From: Mesorhizobium sp.
GTDB lineage: Bacteria; Pseudomonadota; Alphaproteobacteria; Rhizobiales; Rhizobiaceae
NCBI GenBank assembly: GCA_004020545.1
Contig: SAQE01000013.1
Span: forward strand, 55,875 to 119,874
Direction: 5' to 3'
DNA: 64,000 nt
The translations under genes and the position numbers were made by a program. The notes under the pieces are model-generated. The model had not been told where the DNA came from, made no database searches, and worked only from the letters and a program-made list of their open reading frames with translations. Positions 29,068-37,665 of this stretch are shown one piece after another; position 1 is the stretch's first letter, and the number at the start of each line of letters is the position of its first letter.

Positions 29068-29818
29068 TGTCCTACTCCTGTGGCTTGCCAACCGCCCCAC
29101 GCCCTGGCACCCACCTGCGAGTGAGACCGGCGGTCTTCAATCGTTCACCCGGCGCCACGGCCGCGAGTACGCGAAAGACAGGGGATAAGCTACCGAATCG
29201 GTGCTTGCCTTCTTTTATGGGTGACTTGAGCCGCAAGTAAATGGTCTCAAATTGCTCCTCACAACTATAATCGATTAGAGCAATGCGAAAATATTGGCGA
29301 CACGCCTATTCATCTGCTCTCTCACTCGCCTGCTCCGTGCTCGGCAAGGGGAGCTTTGATCTGCGTCACGCGTCCCCAAGCAGCTGATTGCGCCGGCAGC
29401 GCCATAGGAACCGTCGTTCAGAGTCTTCACCACTCAAGCACCCGCATGGATGCATGCCGACGCTCGTCTCCACAAAACAGCGCAAGTGGTGCCTTGTTGG
29501 ATAAGGTCGCCTCGTACCTGGTGCAGCATCTCTCGGAACGCATGCCGCTGCGAGACCAGGCCTCATCATCGCGTCACATAGGAGCTGAAGCTTTCCGGAT
29601 CGGGTATCCAATCGGCATCCAGTTGCTCGGCGATATGGTTGAATTCTGCCCTCAGGACAAGAGTGAGTAGAGCAGCCCCGCTACGAAAATCCCATCCTGG
29701 TTCGTTTGACGCATCGACTATTCAGATTGATTGGCGTGATACCCGGCGCGGCCGCAACACGCGAGGCCGTCAACCGCTGAGCAGAAAACCAGCCTTCGCC
29801 TTCCGCGGCGGCGGACCT
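29068..29818. other. Long intergenic region between the UBL operon and the effector gene
   Basis: It must contain the UBL promoter (minus strand) and upstream DNA of the tts box (plus strand). An AT-rich patch near 29255-29300 (ACTATAATCGATTAGAGC) is a plausible promoter area. A 104-codon plus-strand frame from 29356 has no recognisable pattern. Confidence 0.4.
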
Positions 29819-29847
29819 CGTCAGCCTCTCGAAAGCTTGCCTGAGTA
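29819..29847 (+). promoter_or_regulatory. tts box (TtsI-dependent type III promoter)
   Basis: CGTCAGCCTCTCGAAAGCT followed by TGCCTGAGTAG. It agrees with the rhizobial tts-box pattern GTCAG-TT-TCGAAAGCT with CT-A downstream. TtsI, activated through NodD and flavonoids, drives type III effector genes from such boxes. The box lies 35 bp before the chosen effector start. Confidence 0.85.
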
Positions 29848-29881
29848 GGTTGCTCATGTGATCTGTGGAAGTGAGGATAGC

Positions 29882-32800
29882 GTGCACCCGTACAAACTAG
29901 ACATTCATCGTGGCAGCTTGGCTGCAGGTGCAGCACGCCGTACCGCACGAGCAAGCGGACAGGCCGGCCAAGCCGGTTTTGAGCAGCACTTGGGCGAACT
30001 GCAGGCGGCGGACGAGTTGATGGGTGCGCCAGGCGAGGAGGTCCTCGTCAATGGCTCGCATGGTAAAGGTGAGTTGAGACCAACGAAGAGGCAGAGGATC
30101 CAAAGCAATCTGCAGCATGCTGTCACTGAGCGGCAACCAGGTGAGGTTGGCAACTCAGGCGCTCGCGTGATGATGCAACTCCCCACCCATCAGGTGGGTA
30201 CATCGGAACGGGAGGCGCAACTTGTGATGCAGGGGGACGAGCACGAATACACCCCAGCACCGCATCTCGACGGGTCGATGCCCTCGACAGTGCAGCCGGA
30301 TCGTCCAATTGTGGTCCCCGACGGTGCCGACAAGCGTCCTGTTTATTCCAACGATGCCACCGCCATCGAAGGGCTGAAGTCAGCACTCCTTGCGGGTAAA
30401 GCCAGGCCGGACACGGTCACTCGCAGCACAAATTCTCTTTTCGGCTTTAGTCGTTGGCTCTTTCAAAACAACAAGCCAGGGCTTGCTGCTCGGCTTTACC
30501 ATCCGTCGCTGAGCCAGGATCTCGAGGAGTACGAGAGTAGGGGTGGTTCCTCCACCGTGGCTGGCGCACTGCGTCAATTGATGAAGTCGATGGGCGGAGC
30601 CGGCCCGATTGTGGGTCGCGCTGTCCTGAACCCCCATCCTGACGACGCCGCGCTCACCAGACATTTCAGATCCGCGAGCGGCTACGCAACTGCTCTTAAC
30701 CATTTCAGTCATTACCTACGTCAAAATGACAAGCTCGGAATTGCGGGTCGCATTTACGATAAATCGCTGGATAAAGATGTTGAGAGCTACAAGGCCGCCT
30801 CCTCTAATGGTGGAGCTCCGATCGAATCTGCGCTGGTTTATCTCCGCAAGAACCCGCCGCGCGTTATACTCGGGAATCATCTGGAAAACGCGGTCAGCAT
30901 GGAGGCTCGTCCCCGTGGCGACGCTGCTCAGCATACCGCACCACAGCAGGGATTCGATTGGCCAGAGGAGCTCCTGCCGGTAGGTTATAAGGAGGGCACC
31001 GATCTACCATTGTCTCTCGCCCCAACCGCGCACCAACACCAAGCGCCCGACTTTGGAGAGGCCGTCCCTCACTTGAACTGGCGCCACGGCGACCAGGGCG
31101 CCCCGGAGGAGCTGGTAGCTGCACGGGACAGGAGCAGCCCGCTGCCAAGCGAGGCGGTGCCACATAAATCTGGACGGGGACTCGCTACGCAGCCCAGATT
31201 GTGGGCGGAGAAATCCGCCTCGCCAGAGCTCTTTCGACGGCGGGCGGAGCAGGCTCTGCCGGCGTCCGCCAGAGGTGTGGAGACATCCTCCGCGGTTGAT
31301 GAAGCCGCGCAGGCCGCTCGCCAAGCTTTGGCTTGGTTGCAGCAGGAGATGGAGGGGATCGAACCGATGCAGGATCCTCATAAGGTGGCTACACCGGAAT
31401 GTGAGGCGCAGCTCGTCAGGCAGAGGGATGAGCACGAATCCACCCCAGCACCGCATCCCGGAGGTGGTGGGTCGATGCCCTCGACAGTGCAGCCGGATCG
31501 TCCAATTGTAGTCCCCGACGGTGCCGACAAGCGTCCTGTCTATTCCAACGATGCGACCGCTATCGAAGGGCTGAGGGCAGCATTCCACGCGGGTAAGGCC
31601 AAAGCGAACACGGTCACTTACAATGTAAATTCTCTTTTCGGCTTTAGTCGGTGGCTCCTTCAAAACAACAAGCCAGGGTTTGCTGCTCGGCTTTACCATT
31701 CGTCGCTGGATCAGGATCTCAAGGAGTACGAGAGTACGGGTGGTTCCTCCACCGTGGCTGGCGCACTGCGTTACCTCAAGAAGTCGACAGGCGGAGCCCA
31801 GATTATGGCTCGCCCTGTCGTGATCCCCTATCCTGACGATGCCGAGCTCATTAGAAATTACAGAGCCGCTTCGACCAAGGAGTACCTGGCAGCGCCTGCG
31901 ACCGGACGGAATCCAGATACCGTGGGCGGCTATACAAATTTTCTTAGACATTTTAGTCAGTACCTGCGTCAAAATAACAAGCTTGGGATTGCGGCTCGGA
32001 TTCACGACAAATCGCTGGATAAAGATGTTGAGAGCTTCAAGGCTGTCTCCTATGGTAATAGGCTAAGTATCAGTTCTGCATTGGCTCACCTCCGGGATAT
32101 CCTGCCGCGCATTGTGCTCGGGCGCGAAACTGTCCTTTCTGCTCATCCGGCAGACGCAGTCACCAGGCGCGTTGGGGCCGCTGCTGAAGCTGGGCCAGCG
32201 GCACCGGCAAGAGCTCCCCAACCCGCCTCGCCAGCAACCGCTAGGCTGCCAGGCACCTACCGCGGCCTTCCACTGGTTGATGTGACCACACTGACTACCA
32301 GTTCCTCTGGGGCTCAGATCGGGGCGCTCGATCCGACAGCCCCGTCCAACGTTGCAACGGGGCGGGTGCTCGGCGCCGCCGAATGGCTGAGCGACGCCCA
32401 TATCCAGAGAGATTACAATTTGCTGGAGGGGCAACTGCAGGGGATCAATCCGGCGCTCGCTGCCCGGACTCGGCTGGTGGATCCTTCCGTATCCCATCTA
32501 CTGCGACACACGTCGCCGCAAGACGCTCGAGGCATATTGCAGTCCATCTATAATCAAAACAACGCCACAGCCGACTTCCTGTTCTTGCCAGTGAATAATG
32601 GCACGGCTACTAGCCCCGGCACCCATTGGTCGCTGCTGCTCGTTGATCGCCGCGACCCGGAAAGGCGGTTCGCCTATCACTACGACTCCCTCCAGCGAGA
32701 GGGATATAACGACGTGCCTGCAAAACAGCTCGCAGGACTGCTGAATGCCACCTTGGCGCCAGCCCCCATGGCCAGACAGACGAACCATTATGATTGCGGC

Positions 32801-33328
32801 GTATTTGTCCTGGAGGGCACGTGGGCGCTGGTTGAACGATTGGTGAAAGGGCAGCGGCCAGACCACGAGCCGCTGCCCCTCGACAACCTCGTTGCCGATC
32901 GGCAGGCGCTGCAAGACCGGCTAAGGAGGCGCTTGCCGCACGAGGAAGAGCCGCGGCAGCTGCTGGAGGATGAACCCGCCTCCCCACCGATGATGGCATT
33001 CGAGCCAGGGGAACTGCGGCAACTGTTGGAAGACGAGCCTGCCTCCCCACCAATGATGGCGTTCGAGCCAGGGGAACTGCGGCAACTGTTGGAGGACGAG
33101 CCTGCCTCCCCACCAATGATGGCGTTCCAGCCAGGGGAACTGCGGCAGCTGTTGGAGGATGAACCCGCTTCCCCACCGATGATGGCGTTCGAGCCAGGGG
33201 AACTGCGGCAACTGTTGGAAGACGAGCCTGCCTCCACTTGGGCACAAATCAATTCGACCCCACATGCGCGAGCGGACGGTGTTCATCAGCCAGCCCAGGC
33301 GCCGTGGCTCCCTGAACGCAGAAGATAA
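29882..33328 (+). CDS. Type III effector with C48 (ULP1/SUMO-protease) domain, NopD/XopD-like
   Basis: About 1148 residues. The start is GTG 29882 (GGAAGTGAGG upstream); GTG 29858 is possible. The N-terminus is Ala/Gly-rich, as in type III substrates, with no Sec signal. Two long internal repeats follow (DNA 30210-30873 and 31400-32121), each with FGFSRWL-QNNKPG-AARLYH and HYLRQN-KLGIA. The C48 cysteine-peptidase domain has the triad H915 (GTHWSLLLVD), D935 (YHYDSL) and C972 (NHYDCGVFV). A tail of 21-residue repeats (LRQLLEDEPASPPMMAF) ends the protein. Relatives (NopD in Bradyrhizobium, XopD in Xanthomonas, a few Mesorhizobium proteins) cut SUMO from plant targets. The preceding tts box supports type III export into legume cells. 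Confidence 0.87.
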   Translation: MHPYKLDIHRGSLAAGAARRTARASGQAGQAGFEQHLGELQAADELMGAPGEEVLVNGSHGKGELRPTKRQRIQSNLQHAVTERQPGEVGNSGARVMMQLPTHQVGTSEREAQLVMQGDEHEYTPAPHLDGSMPSTVQPDRPIVVPDGADKRPVYSNDATAIEGLKSALLAGKARPDTVTRSTNSLFGFSRWLFQNNKPGLAARLYHPSLSQDLEEYESRGGSSTVAGALRQLMKSMGGAGPIVGRAVLNPHPDDAALTRHFRSASGYATALNHFSHYLRQNDKLGIAGRIYDKSLDKDVESYKAASSNGGAPIESALVYLRKNPPRVILGNHLENAVSMEARPRGDAAQHTAPQQGFDWPEELLPVGYKEGTDLPLSLAPTAHQHQAPDFGEAVPHLNWRHGDQGAPEELVAARDRSSPLPSEAVPHKSGRGLATQPRLWAEKSASPELFRRRAEQALPASARGVETSSAVDEAAQAARQALAWLQQEMEGIEPMQDPHKVATPECEAQLVRQRDEHESTPAPHPGGGGSMPSTVQPDRPIVVPDGADKRPVYSNDATAIEGLRAAFHAGKAKANTVTYNVNSLFGFSRWLLQNNKPGFAARLYHSSLDQDLKEYESTGGSSTVAGALRYLKKSTGGAQIMARPVVIPYPDDAELIRNYRAASTKEYLAAPATGRNPDTVGGYTNFLRHFSQYLRQNNKLGIAARIHDKSLDKDVESFKAVSYGNRLSISSALAHLRDILPRIVLGRETVLSAHPADAVTRRVGAAAEAGPAAPARAPQPASPATARLPGTYRGLPLVDVTTLTTSSSGAQIGALDPTAPSNVATGRVLGAAEWLSDAHIQRDYNLLEGQLQGINPALAARTRLVDPSVSHLLRHTSPQDARGILQSIYNQNNATADFLFLPVNNGTATSPGTHWSLLLVDRRDPERRFAYHYDSLQREGYNDVPAKQLAGLLNATLAPAPMARQTNHYDCGVFVLEGTWALVERLVKGQRPDHEPLPLDNLVADRQALQDRLRRRLPHEEEPRQLLEDEPASPPMMAFEPGELRQLLEDEPASPPMMAFEPGELRQLLEDEPASPPMMAFQPGELRQLLEDEPASPPMMAFEPGELRQLLEDEPASTWAQINSTPHARADGVHQPAQAPWLPERRR
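30210..32121 (+). repeat. Two-fold internal repeat in the effector gene
   Basis: Copies at about 30210-30873 and 31400-32121. The most conserved part begins TCGATGCCCTCGACAGTGCA and encodes VPDGADKRPVYSNDATAIEG in both. The second copy has an insertion (KEYLAAPATGRNPDT). The unit of about 200 residues may be a helical substrate-binding or targeting domain. Confidence 0.85.
32954..33235 (+). repeat. 63-bp tandem repeats at the effector 3' end
   Basis: Four full units and one partial unit encode RQLLEDEPASPPMMAFEPGE. Copies differ mainly at silent positions plus one E/Q change. Similar C-terminal repeats occur in some NopD-type effectors. Confidence 0.88.
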
Positions 33329-33546
33329 CTTTGCGGAGGAGCGGTCACGCAACTGTCGGCGGCGCCGGGCCTCAGGGTGAATGGAAAGGATGGAGTGGCG
33401 GATGGTGTCGCGTGAAGGCGCAACACGCGTGCTGACCGACCTGATACGTAGGAAGTCGTTCATTGCTCCCAAATCGTATGTGAGGAACATTCCTGTCCCG
33501 GCTGCGCCGCGCGATGCTAGGTCGCGTTGTTCAGCGGGCCAAGCCG

Positions 33547-35577
33547 ATGACACCTACGAAGCTACTGATCGGGCAGATCGCCGTTGTGTGCGCAATTGTC
33601 ATTATCGGCGTATGGACGGCAACCCAATGGTGCGCTCAAATGCTGACCTACCAGACGCCTCTCGGCGCACCATGGTTTCTCTTCGCCGGCTGGCCAATCT
33701 ACAAGCCGTGGAAGCTGTTTGAATGGTGGTTCCACTTCGATGCTTATGCGCCGGAGGTCTTCGACAAAGCCGGTACGCTTGCAGGCGCCAGCGGATTCCT
33801 GGGCTGTGCCGCCGCAATCGCTGGCTCGCTTTTGCGCGCGCGACAGCGCGGGTCGGTTACGACCTATGGGTCTTCACGGTGGGCCACGACTCATGAGGTC
33901 GAGACGGCAGGGTTGTTACGGCCGGCGGGCGTTTTCCTCGGTAGGCTGAACGATCGCTATCTGCGCCATGACGGCCCGGAGCACGTCATGGCATTTGCGC
34001 CGACGCGTTCGGGCAAGGGCGTGGGGCTGGTTGTTCCAACGCTACTTTCCTGGACCGGGTCTGCCATCATTCATGATATAAAAGGCGAAAATTGGCAGTT
34101 GACCTCCGGCTGGCGGTCGAAATTCTCGTACTGCCTTCTGTTCAATCCGACCGACCCGAGATCGGCACGCTACAACCCGCTGCTGGAGGTACGCAAAGGC
34201 CCAGATGAGATCCGAGACGTTCAAAACATCGCCGACATCCTCGTCGATCCCGAGGGCGCGCTGGAGCGACGGAACCACTGGGAGAAGACCAGCCATTCAC
34301 TCCTAGTTGGCGCCATTTTGCACGTGCTCTACGCTGAAGAGGAAAAGACGCTGGCCCGCGTCGCCACCTTCCTGTCGGACCCGCAACGCTCGTTTGCCGC
34401 AACGCTACAGCGGATGATGACGACAAACCATCTCGGGACGGGGCATAACCCTCAGGTCCATCCCGTAGTGGCCTCGGCGGCTCGCGAACTCCTGAACAAG
34501 TCGGAGAACGAGCGCTCAGGCGTCCTCTCGACCGCCATGTCCTTTCTCGGGCTTTATCGTGATCCAACGGTCGCGACGGCCACTTCGTCCTGCGACTGGC
34601 GCATCGCTGACCTAGTGGATGGAGAGCGACCGCTGTCGCTCTATCTGGTCGTGCCGCCTTCGGATATCTCGCGCACCAAGCCTTTGGTGCGACTGATCTT
34701 GAACCAGATCGGCAGGCGGTTGACGGAGCGCCTGGAGGGGGACCCGAAGAAGAGCCGTAAGCATCAACTGCTCATGATGCTGGACGAGTTTCCGGCGCTC
34801 GGTCGCCTCGACTTCTTCGAGACGGCGCTCGCCTTCATGGCAGGTTATGGCATTCGCTCCTATCTGATCGCACAATCTTTGAACCAGGTTTCAAAGGCCT
34901 ATGGCGAGAACAATGCTATTCTCGACAATTGCCACGTGCGAATTGCCTTTTCCTCCAATGACGAACGCACGGCCAAGCGCATCTCGGATGCCCTCGGCAC
35001 CGCAACCGAACTTAGGTCGATGCGCAACTATGCGGGCCATCGGCTTGCGCCCTGGCTTTCGCATGTCATGGTGAGCCGCCAGGAAACCGCGCGCCCGCTC
35101 CTGACGCCAGGCGAGGTGATGCAATTGCCGCCGTCAGACGAATTGGTCCTGGTTTCTGGGTTGCCGCCGATCCGCGCCAAGAAGCTGCGCTATTATCAGG
35201 ATCAGAATTTCACAGACCGGGTGCTGCCTGCGCCGGTGCTGCGCGACGGTCCCTATGCGGACTGCCCTGCATCACGCCCGGACGGCTGGACTGGACAAGT
35301 GTGCAGCGTCGATAGCCGACTTGCTGCGGACGACGAAAGCGCCGACGCGCCAGTTGAAGACGAGGGAGGCGTTCAGCAGCAACGCCATCCAAGCCTGCCC
35401 GTAGAAGACGTTGTTGTCTCTCAAGAGCCCGATCAGGCCGATCTGTTGAAGCCCGCAGACGATGACAGCGAAGCGCTCGCGGACAAGCGTGTCATGGATC
35501 GGATTTCCACTGCGGCCCGCGCCTACGGTATCAACGAGGGCAGGGGCGACGACAAGGATGTCATTCCCGGCTTCTGA
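33547..35577 (+). CDS. traG: Conjugal transfer coupling protein TraG/VirD4
   Basis: A 676-residue inner-membrane ATPase. Two or three N-terminal membrane segments (residues about 6-24, 40-50 and 78-97) precede MAFAPTRSGKGVGLV (Walker A, about 150-163) and LLMMLDEFPALGRL (Walker B). TraG proteins link the relaxase-DNA complex to the mating channel. ATG 33547 is preferred to the upstream alternative because the TraG family starts at such a segment. The last 100 residues are acidic and poorly conserved. It heads the CopG-trb cluster, with the effector gene lying between it and rlxS. Confidence 0.92.
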   Translation: MTPTKLLIGQIAVVCAIVIIGVWTATQWCAQMLTYQTPLGAPWFLFAGWPIYKPWKLFEWWFHFDAYAPEVFDKAGTLAGASGFLGCAAAIAGSLLRARQRGSVTTYGSSRWATTHEVETAGLLRPAGVFLGRLNDRYLRHDGPEHVMAFAPTRSGKGVGLVVPTLLSWTGSAIIHDIKGENWQLTSGWRSKFSYCLLFNPTDPRSARYNPLLEVRKGPDEIRDVQNIADILVDPEGALERRNHWEKTSHSLLVGAILHVLYAEEEKTLARVATFLSDPQRSFAATLQRMMTTNHLGTGHNPQVHPVVASAARELLNKSENERSGVLSTAMSFLGLYRDPTVATATSSCDWRIADLVDGERPLSLYLVVPPSDISRTKPLVRLILNQIGRRLTERLEGDPKKSRKHQLLMMLDEFPALGRLDFFETALAFMAGYGIRSYLIAQSLNQVSKAYGENNAILDNCHVRIAFSSNDERTAKRISDALGTATELRSMRNYAGHRLAPWLSHVMVSRQETARPLLTPGEVMQLPPSDELVLVSGLPPIRAKKLRYYQDQNFTDRVLPAPVLRDGPYADCPASRPDGWTGQVCSVDSRLAADDESADAPVEDEGGVQQQRHPSLPVEDVVVSQEPDQADLLKPADDDSEALADKRVMDRISTAARAYGINEGRGDDKDVIPGF

Positions 35578-35693
35578 AGTCCGCTGAGTTGCAGAGCGCA
35601 TCTCAGCGTAGATAACGGCCATAAGCAATTTTGAGCGTCTGGCCGATCCTTCTCCCGTCGCCGGCGCAACGCCGGGCCGTCGGAACGAGCCGC

Positions 35694-36107
35694 ATGAAGC
35701 CCCACCGCATTCGCCATCAGTTTCTGCTTGAGCCGGAGCTCAGCGAGAAACTGGACAACCTCAGTCGCGATCCGTCAACGACCAAATCAGCGATCGTGGC
35801 GAAGGCGGTCGAGGCGTTCATCGAGCGGCGTGGCGAGAACGAGTTCGATCGGCGCTACGGCGTAAGGCTTGACCGGCTCTCCCGCGACCTTGCCCACGTC
35901 AGGCGCGATGCCGAGGTGATCCTGGAGAGTCTGGCGCTCTTCATCCGCTTTTCGATCACGCTTCATGCCCACACGCCTGTGCCGGACAGGGCGACCCAGG
36001 CGATTGCCCAGGAGCGTTTTGACAAATTCGTTGAGCAGGTCGGCCGCCAGATCGCTTCCGGCAAAAGGTCGCTTAGCAAAGACAATGGTGGGGGAGGGGA
36101 AGGATGA
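35694..36107 (+). CDS. CopG/RHH-like protein of the traG-trb region
   Basis: A 137-residue protein from ATG 35694. The first 55 residues (RIRHQFLLEPELSEKLDNLS, STTKSAIVAKAVEAFIERRG) form a ribbon-helix-helix DNA-binding motif; the rest is helical. A gene of this kind regularly stands between traG and trbB in rhizobial ICEs and plasmids and may control the trb operon. Its stop overlaps the trbB ATG by four bases. Confidence 0.8.
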   Translation: MKPHRIRHQFLLEPELSEKLDNLSRDPSTTKSAIVAKAVEAFIERRGENEFDRRYGVRLDRLSRDLAHVRRDAEVILESLALFIRFSITLHAHTPVPDRATQAIAQERFDKFVEQVGRQIASGKRSLSKDNGGGGEG

Positions 36108-37072
36108 GCTCTCATCCCGAGGCCGACCACCGGCGGCGTGTCATGCTGCGCACCGCCCTGGGTCCGGCAATCACCGAAGCCCTTGCCGATCCGTCCGTCA
36201 TCGAGGTGATGGTCAATCCCGACGGTGCGCTGCGGCTCGACCGGCTGGGCGAGGGCCGAGTCAATACGGGCGTGCATCTGCACCCGTCCGAGGCGGAACG
36301 CATCATCCGCCTGGTCGCCTCCCATGTGCGGGTCGAGGCGCACGCGGACAATCCGATTGTCAGTGCCGAACTGCCGTCGGGCGAGCGCTTCGAGGGTCTG
36401 CTGCCGCCGGTCGTGCTCGCGCCATGCTTTGCCATCCGTAAACCAGCGGCAAAGCTCTACACGCTGGCCGACTATGTCGCGGACCGGATCATGCTGCCGC
36501 TGCAGGTCGATGTGCTCAAGAGGGCAGTCCGCGAGCGGCGCAACATCCTGGTCGCCGGCGGCACGTCTTCGGGCAAGACAACCCTTGCCAATGCGCTGCT
36601 GGCGGAGGTCGCAGAATGCGACGAGCGGGTGATCCTCATCGAGGACACGCGCGAACTGCAGTGCGCGGCCAGGGACTGCGTTGCCCTGAGAACGAGGCGG
36701 GGCTCGGTCACCCTTGCCGATCTCGTGCGCTCAACGCTGCGGCTCAGGCCCGACCGCATCATCGTCGGCGAAGTAAGAGGTGCGGAAGCACTCGACATGC
36801 TGAAGGCATGGAACACCGGGCACCCCGGCGGCATCGCCACGGTTCACGCCAATTCGGCGCGCTCCGCACTCTACCGTATCGAGCAGCTCGCACAGGAAGC
36901 AGTCGTCACCGTTCCCCGCCGCCTCATCGCCGATGCCGTCGACCTGCTCGTCTTCATCGCCGGCCGCGGCTCGTCGCGCCACATCGACGCAATCGCCGAG
37001 GTCACCGGTCTCGACGGCAGCGGCGATTACGCCGTTGCCCCGCTCACGCTTTCGCAACTCCAGCAGCTTTGA
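36104..37072 (+). CDS. trbB: Conjugal transfer ATPase TrbB (VirB11-like)
   Basis: A 322-residue hexameric secretion ATPase. It has GGTSSGKTTLANALL (Walker A, residues 152-166), VILIEDTRELQC (Asp box), LRLRPDRIIVGEVRGAEALD (Walker B) and HPGGIATVHANSA (His box). It powers pilus assembly and DNA export from the cytoplasmic face. First gene of the trbBCDEJLFGI operon, overlapping the CopG-like gene. Confidence 0.95.
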   Translation: MSSHPEADHRRRVMLRTALGPAITEALADPSVIEVMVNPDGALRLDRLGEGRVNTGVHLHPSEAERIIRLVASHVRVEAHADNPIVSAELPSGERFEGLLPPVVLAPCFAIRKPAAKLYTLADYVADRIMLPLQVDVLKRAVRERRNILVAGGTSSGKTTLANALLAEVAECDERVILIEDTRELQCAARDCVALRTRRGSVTLADLVRSTLRLRPDRIIVGEVRGAEALDMLKAWNTGHPGGIATVHANSARSALYRIEQLAQEAVVTVPRRLIADAVDLLVFIAGRGSSRHIDAIAEVTGLDGSGDYAVAPLTLSQLQQL

Positions 37073-37084
37073 AAGGCCTTCCTC

Positions 37085-37393
37085 ATGCGCAAGAAGCTTC
37101 GCTTTCTTTCGTCCACAGCGCTCGCGTTTCTTATCACGGCCCCCGTTTATGCGGCCGGCTCCGGCATGCCGTGGGAGCAGCCGCTGCAGCAGATCCTGGA
37201 GTCGGTGCAGGGACCGGTCGCCAAGATCGTTGCGGTGATCATCATTATCACCACCGGCCTGACGCTTGCCTTCGGCGACACCGCCGGTGGTTTTCGGCGC
37301 CTGATTCAGATCGTCTTCGGTCTGTCGATCGCCTTCGCGGCATCGAGCTTCTTCCTCTCCTTCTTCTCCTTCGGTGGTGGGGCGCTCGTCTGA
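37085..37393 (+). CDS. trbC: Conjugal transfer pilin TrbC
   Basis: A 102-residue pilin precursor. A signal peptide (LSSTALAFLITAPVYA) is followed by GMPWEQPLQQILESVQGP and two hydrophobic segments (residues about 45-62 and 72-96). TrbC/VirB2 subunits form the conjugative pilus and are processed by TraF, which is encoded at 18.7 kb. It ends in a TGATG overlap with trbD. Confidence 0.92.
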   Translation: MRKKLRFLSSTALAFLITAPVYAAGSGMPWEQPLQQILESVQGPVAKIVAVIIIITTGLTLAFGDTAGGFRRLIQIVFGLSIAFAASSFFLSFFSFGGGALV

Positions 37394-37665
37394 TGGCCGC
37401 CGGGGAGCAGCATATCGAGGGCTTCGCAGTACCGGTCCACCGGGCGCTGACCGAGCCGATCCTGCTCGGCGGGGCTCCGCGCGCGGTGGCGATCCTCAAC
37501 GGTACAGTGGCCGCGGCCATTGGCTTCGGCTTGCAGCAATGGATTGCTGGTCTGGTGCTTTGGATCGCGGGCCACTCGTTAGCGGTCTTTGCCGCAAGAC
37601 GCGATCCGGACTTCGCCAGCGTGCTTGTGCGCCACCTTCGTCTGAAGGGGTGGCTTGCATGCTGA
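37393..37665 (+). CDS. trbD: Conjugal transfer protein TrbD (VirB3-like)
   Basis: A 90-residue inner-membrane protein. It starts at ATG 37393, overlapping the trbC stop. GFAVPVHRALTEPILLGGAP is the usual TrbD start, followed by a double membrane segment (residues about 34-66) and a short basic tail. Its stop lies inside the start of trbE, as normal for trb operons. Confidence 0.92.
   Translation: MAAGEQHIEGFAVPVHRALTEPILLGGAPRAVAILNGTVAAAIGFGLQQWIAGLVLWIAGHSLAVFAARRDPDFASVLVRHLRLKGWLAC

Noticed and set aside
29356-29670. 104-codon plus-strand frame between the UBL operon and the tts box
   Set aside because: No start site, no family, and it ends far from the effector; treated as chance.
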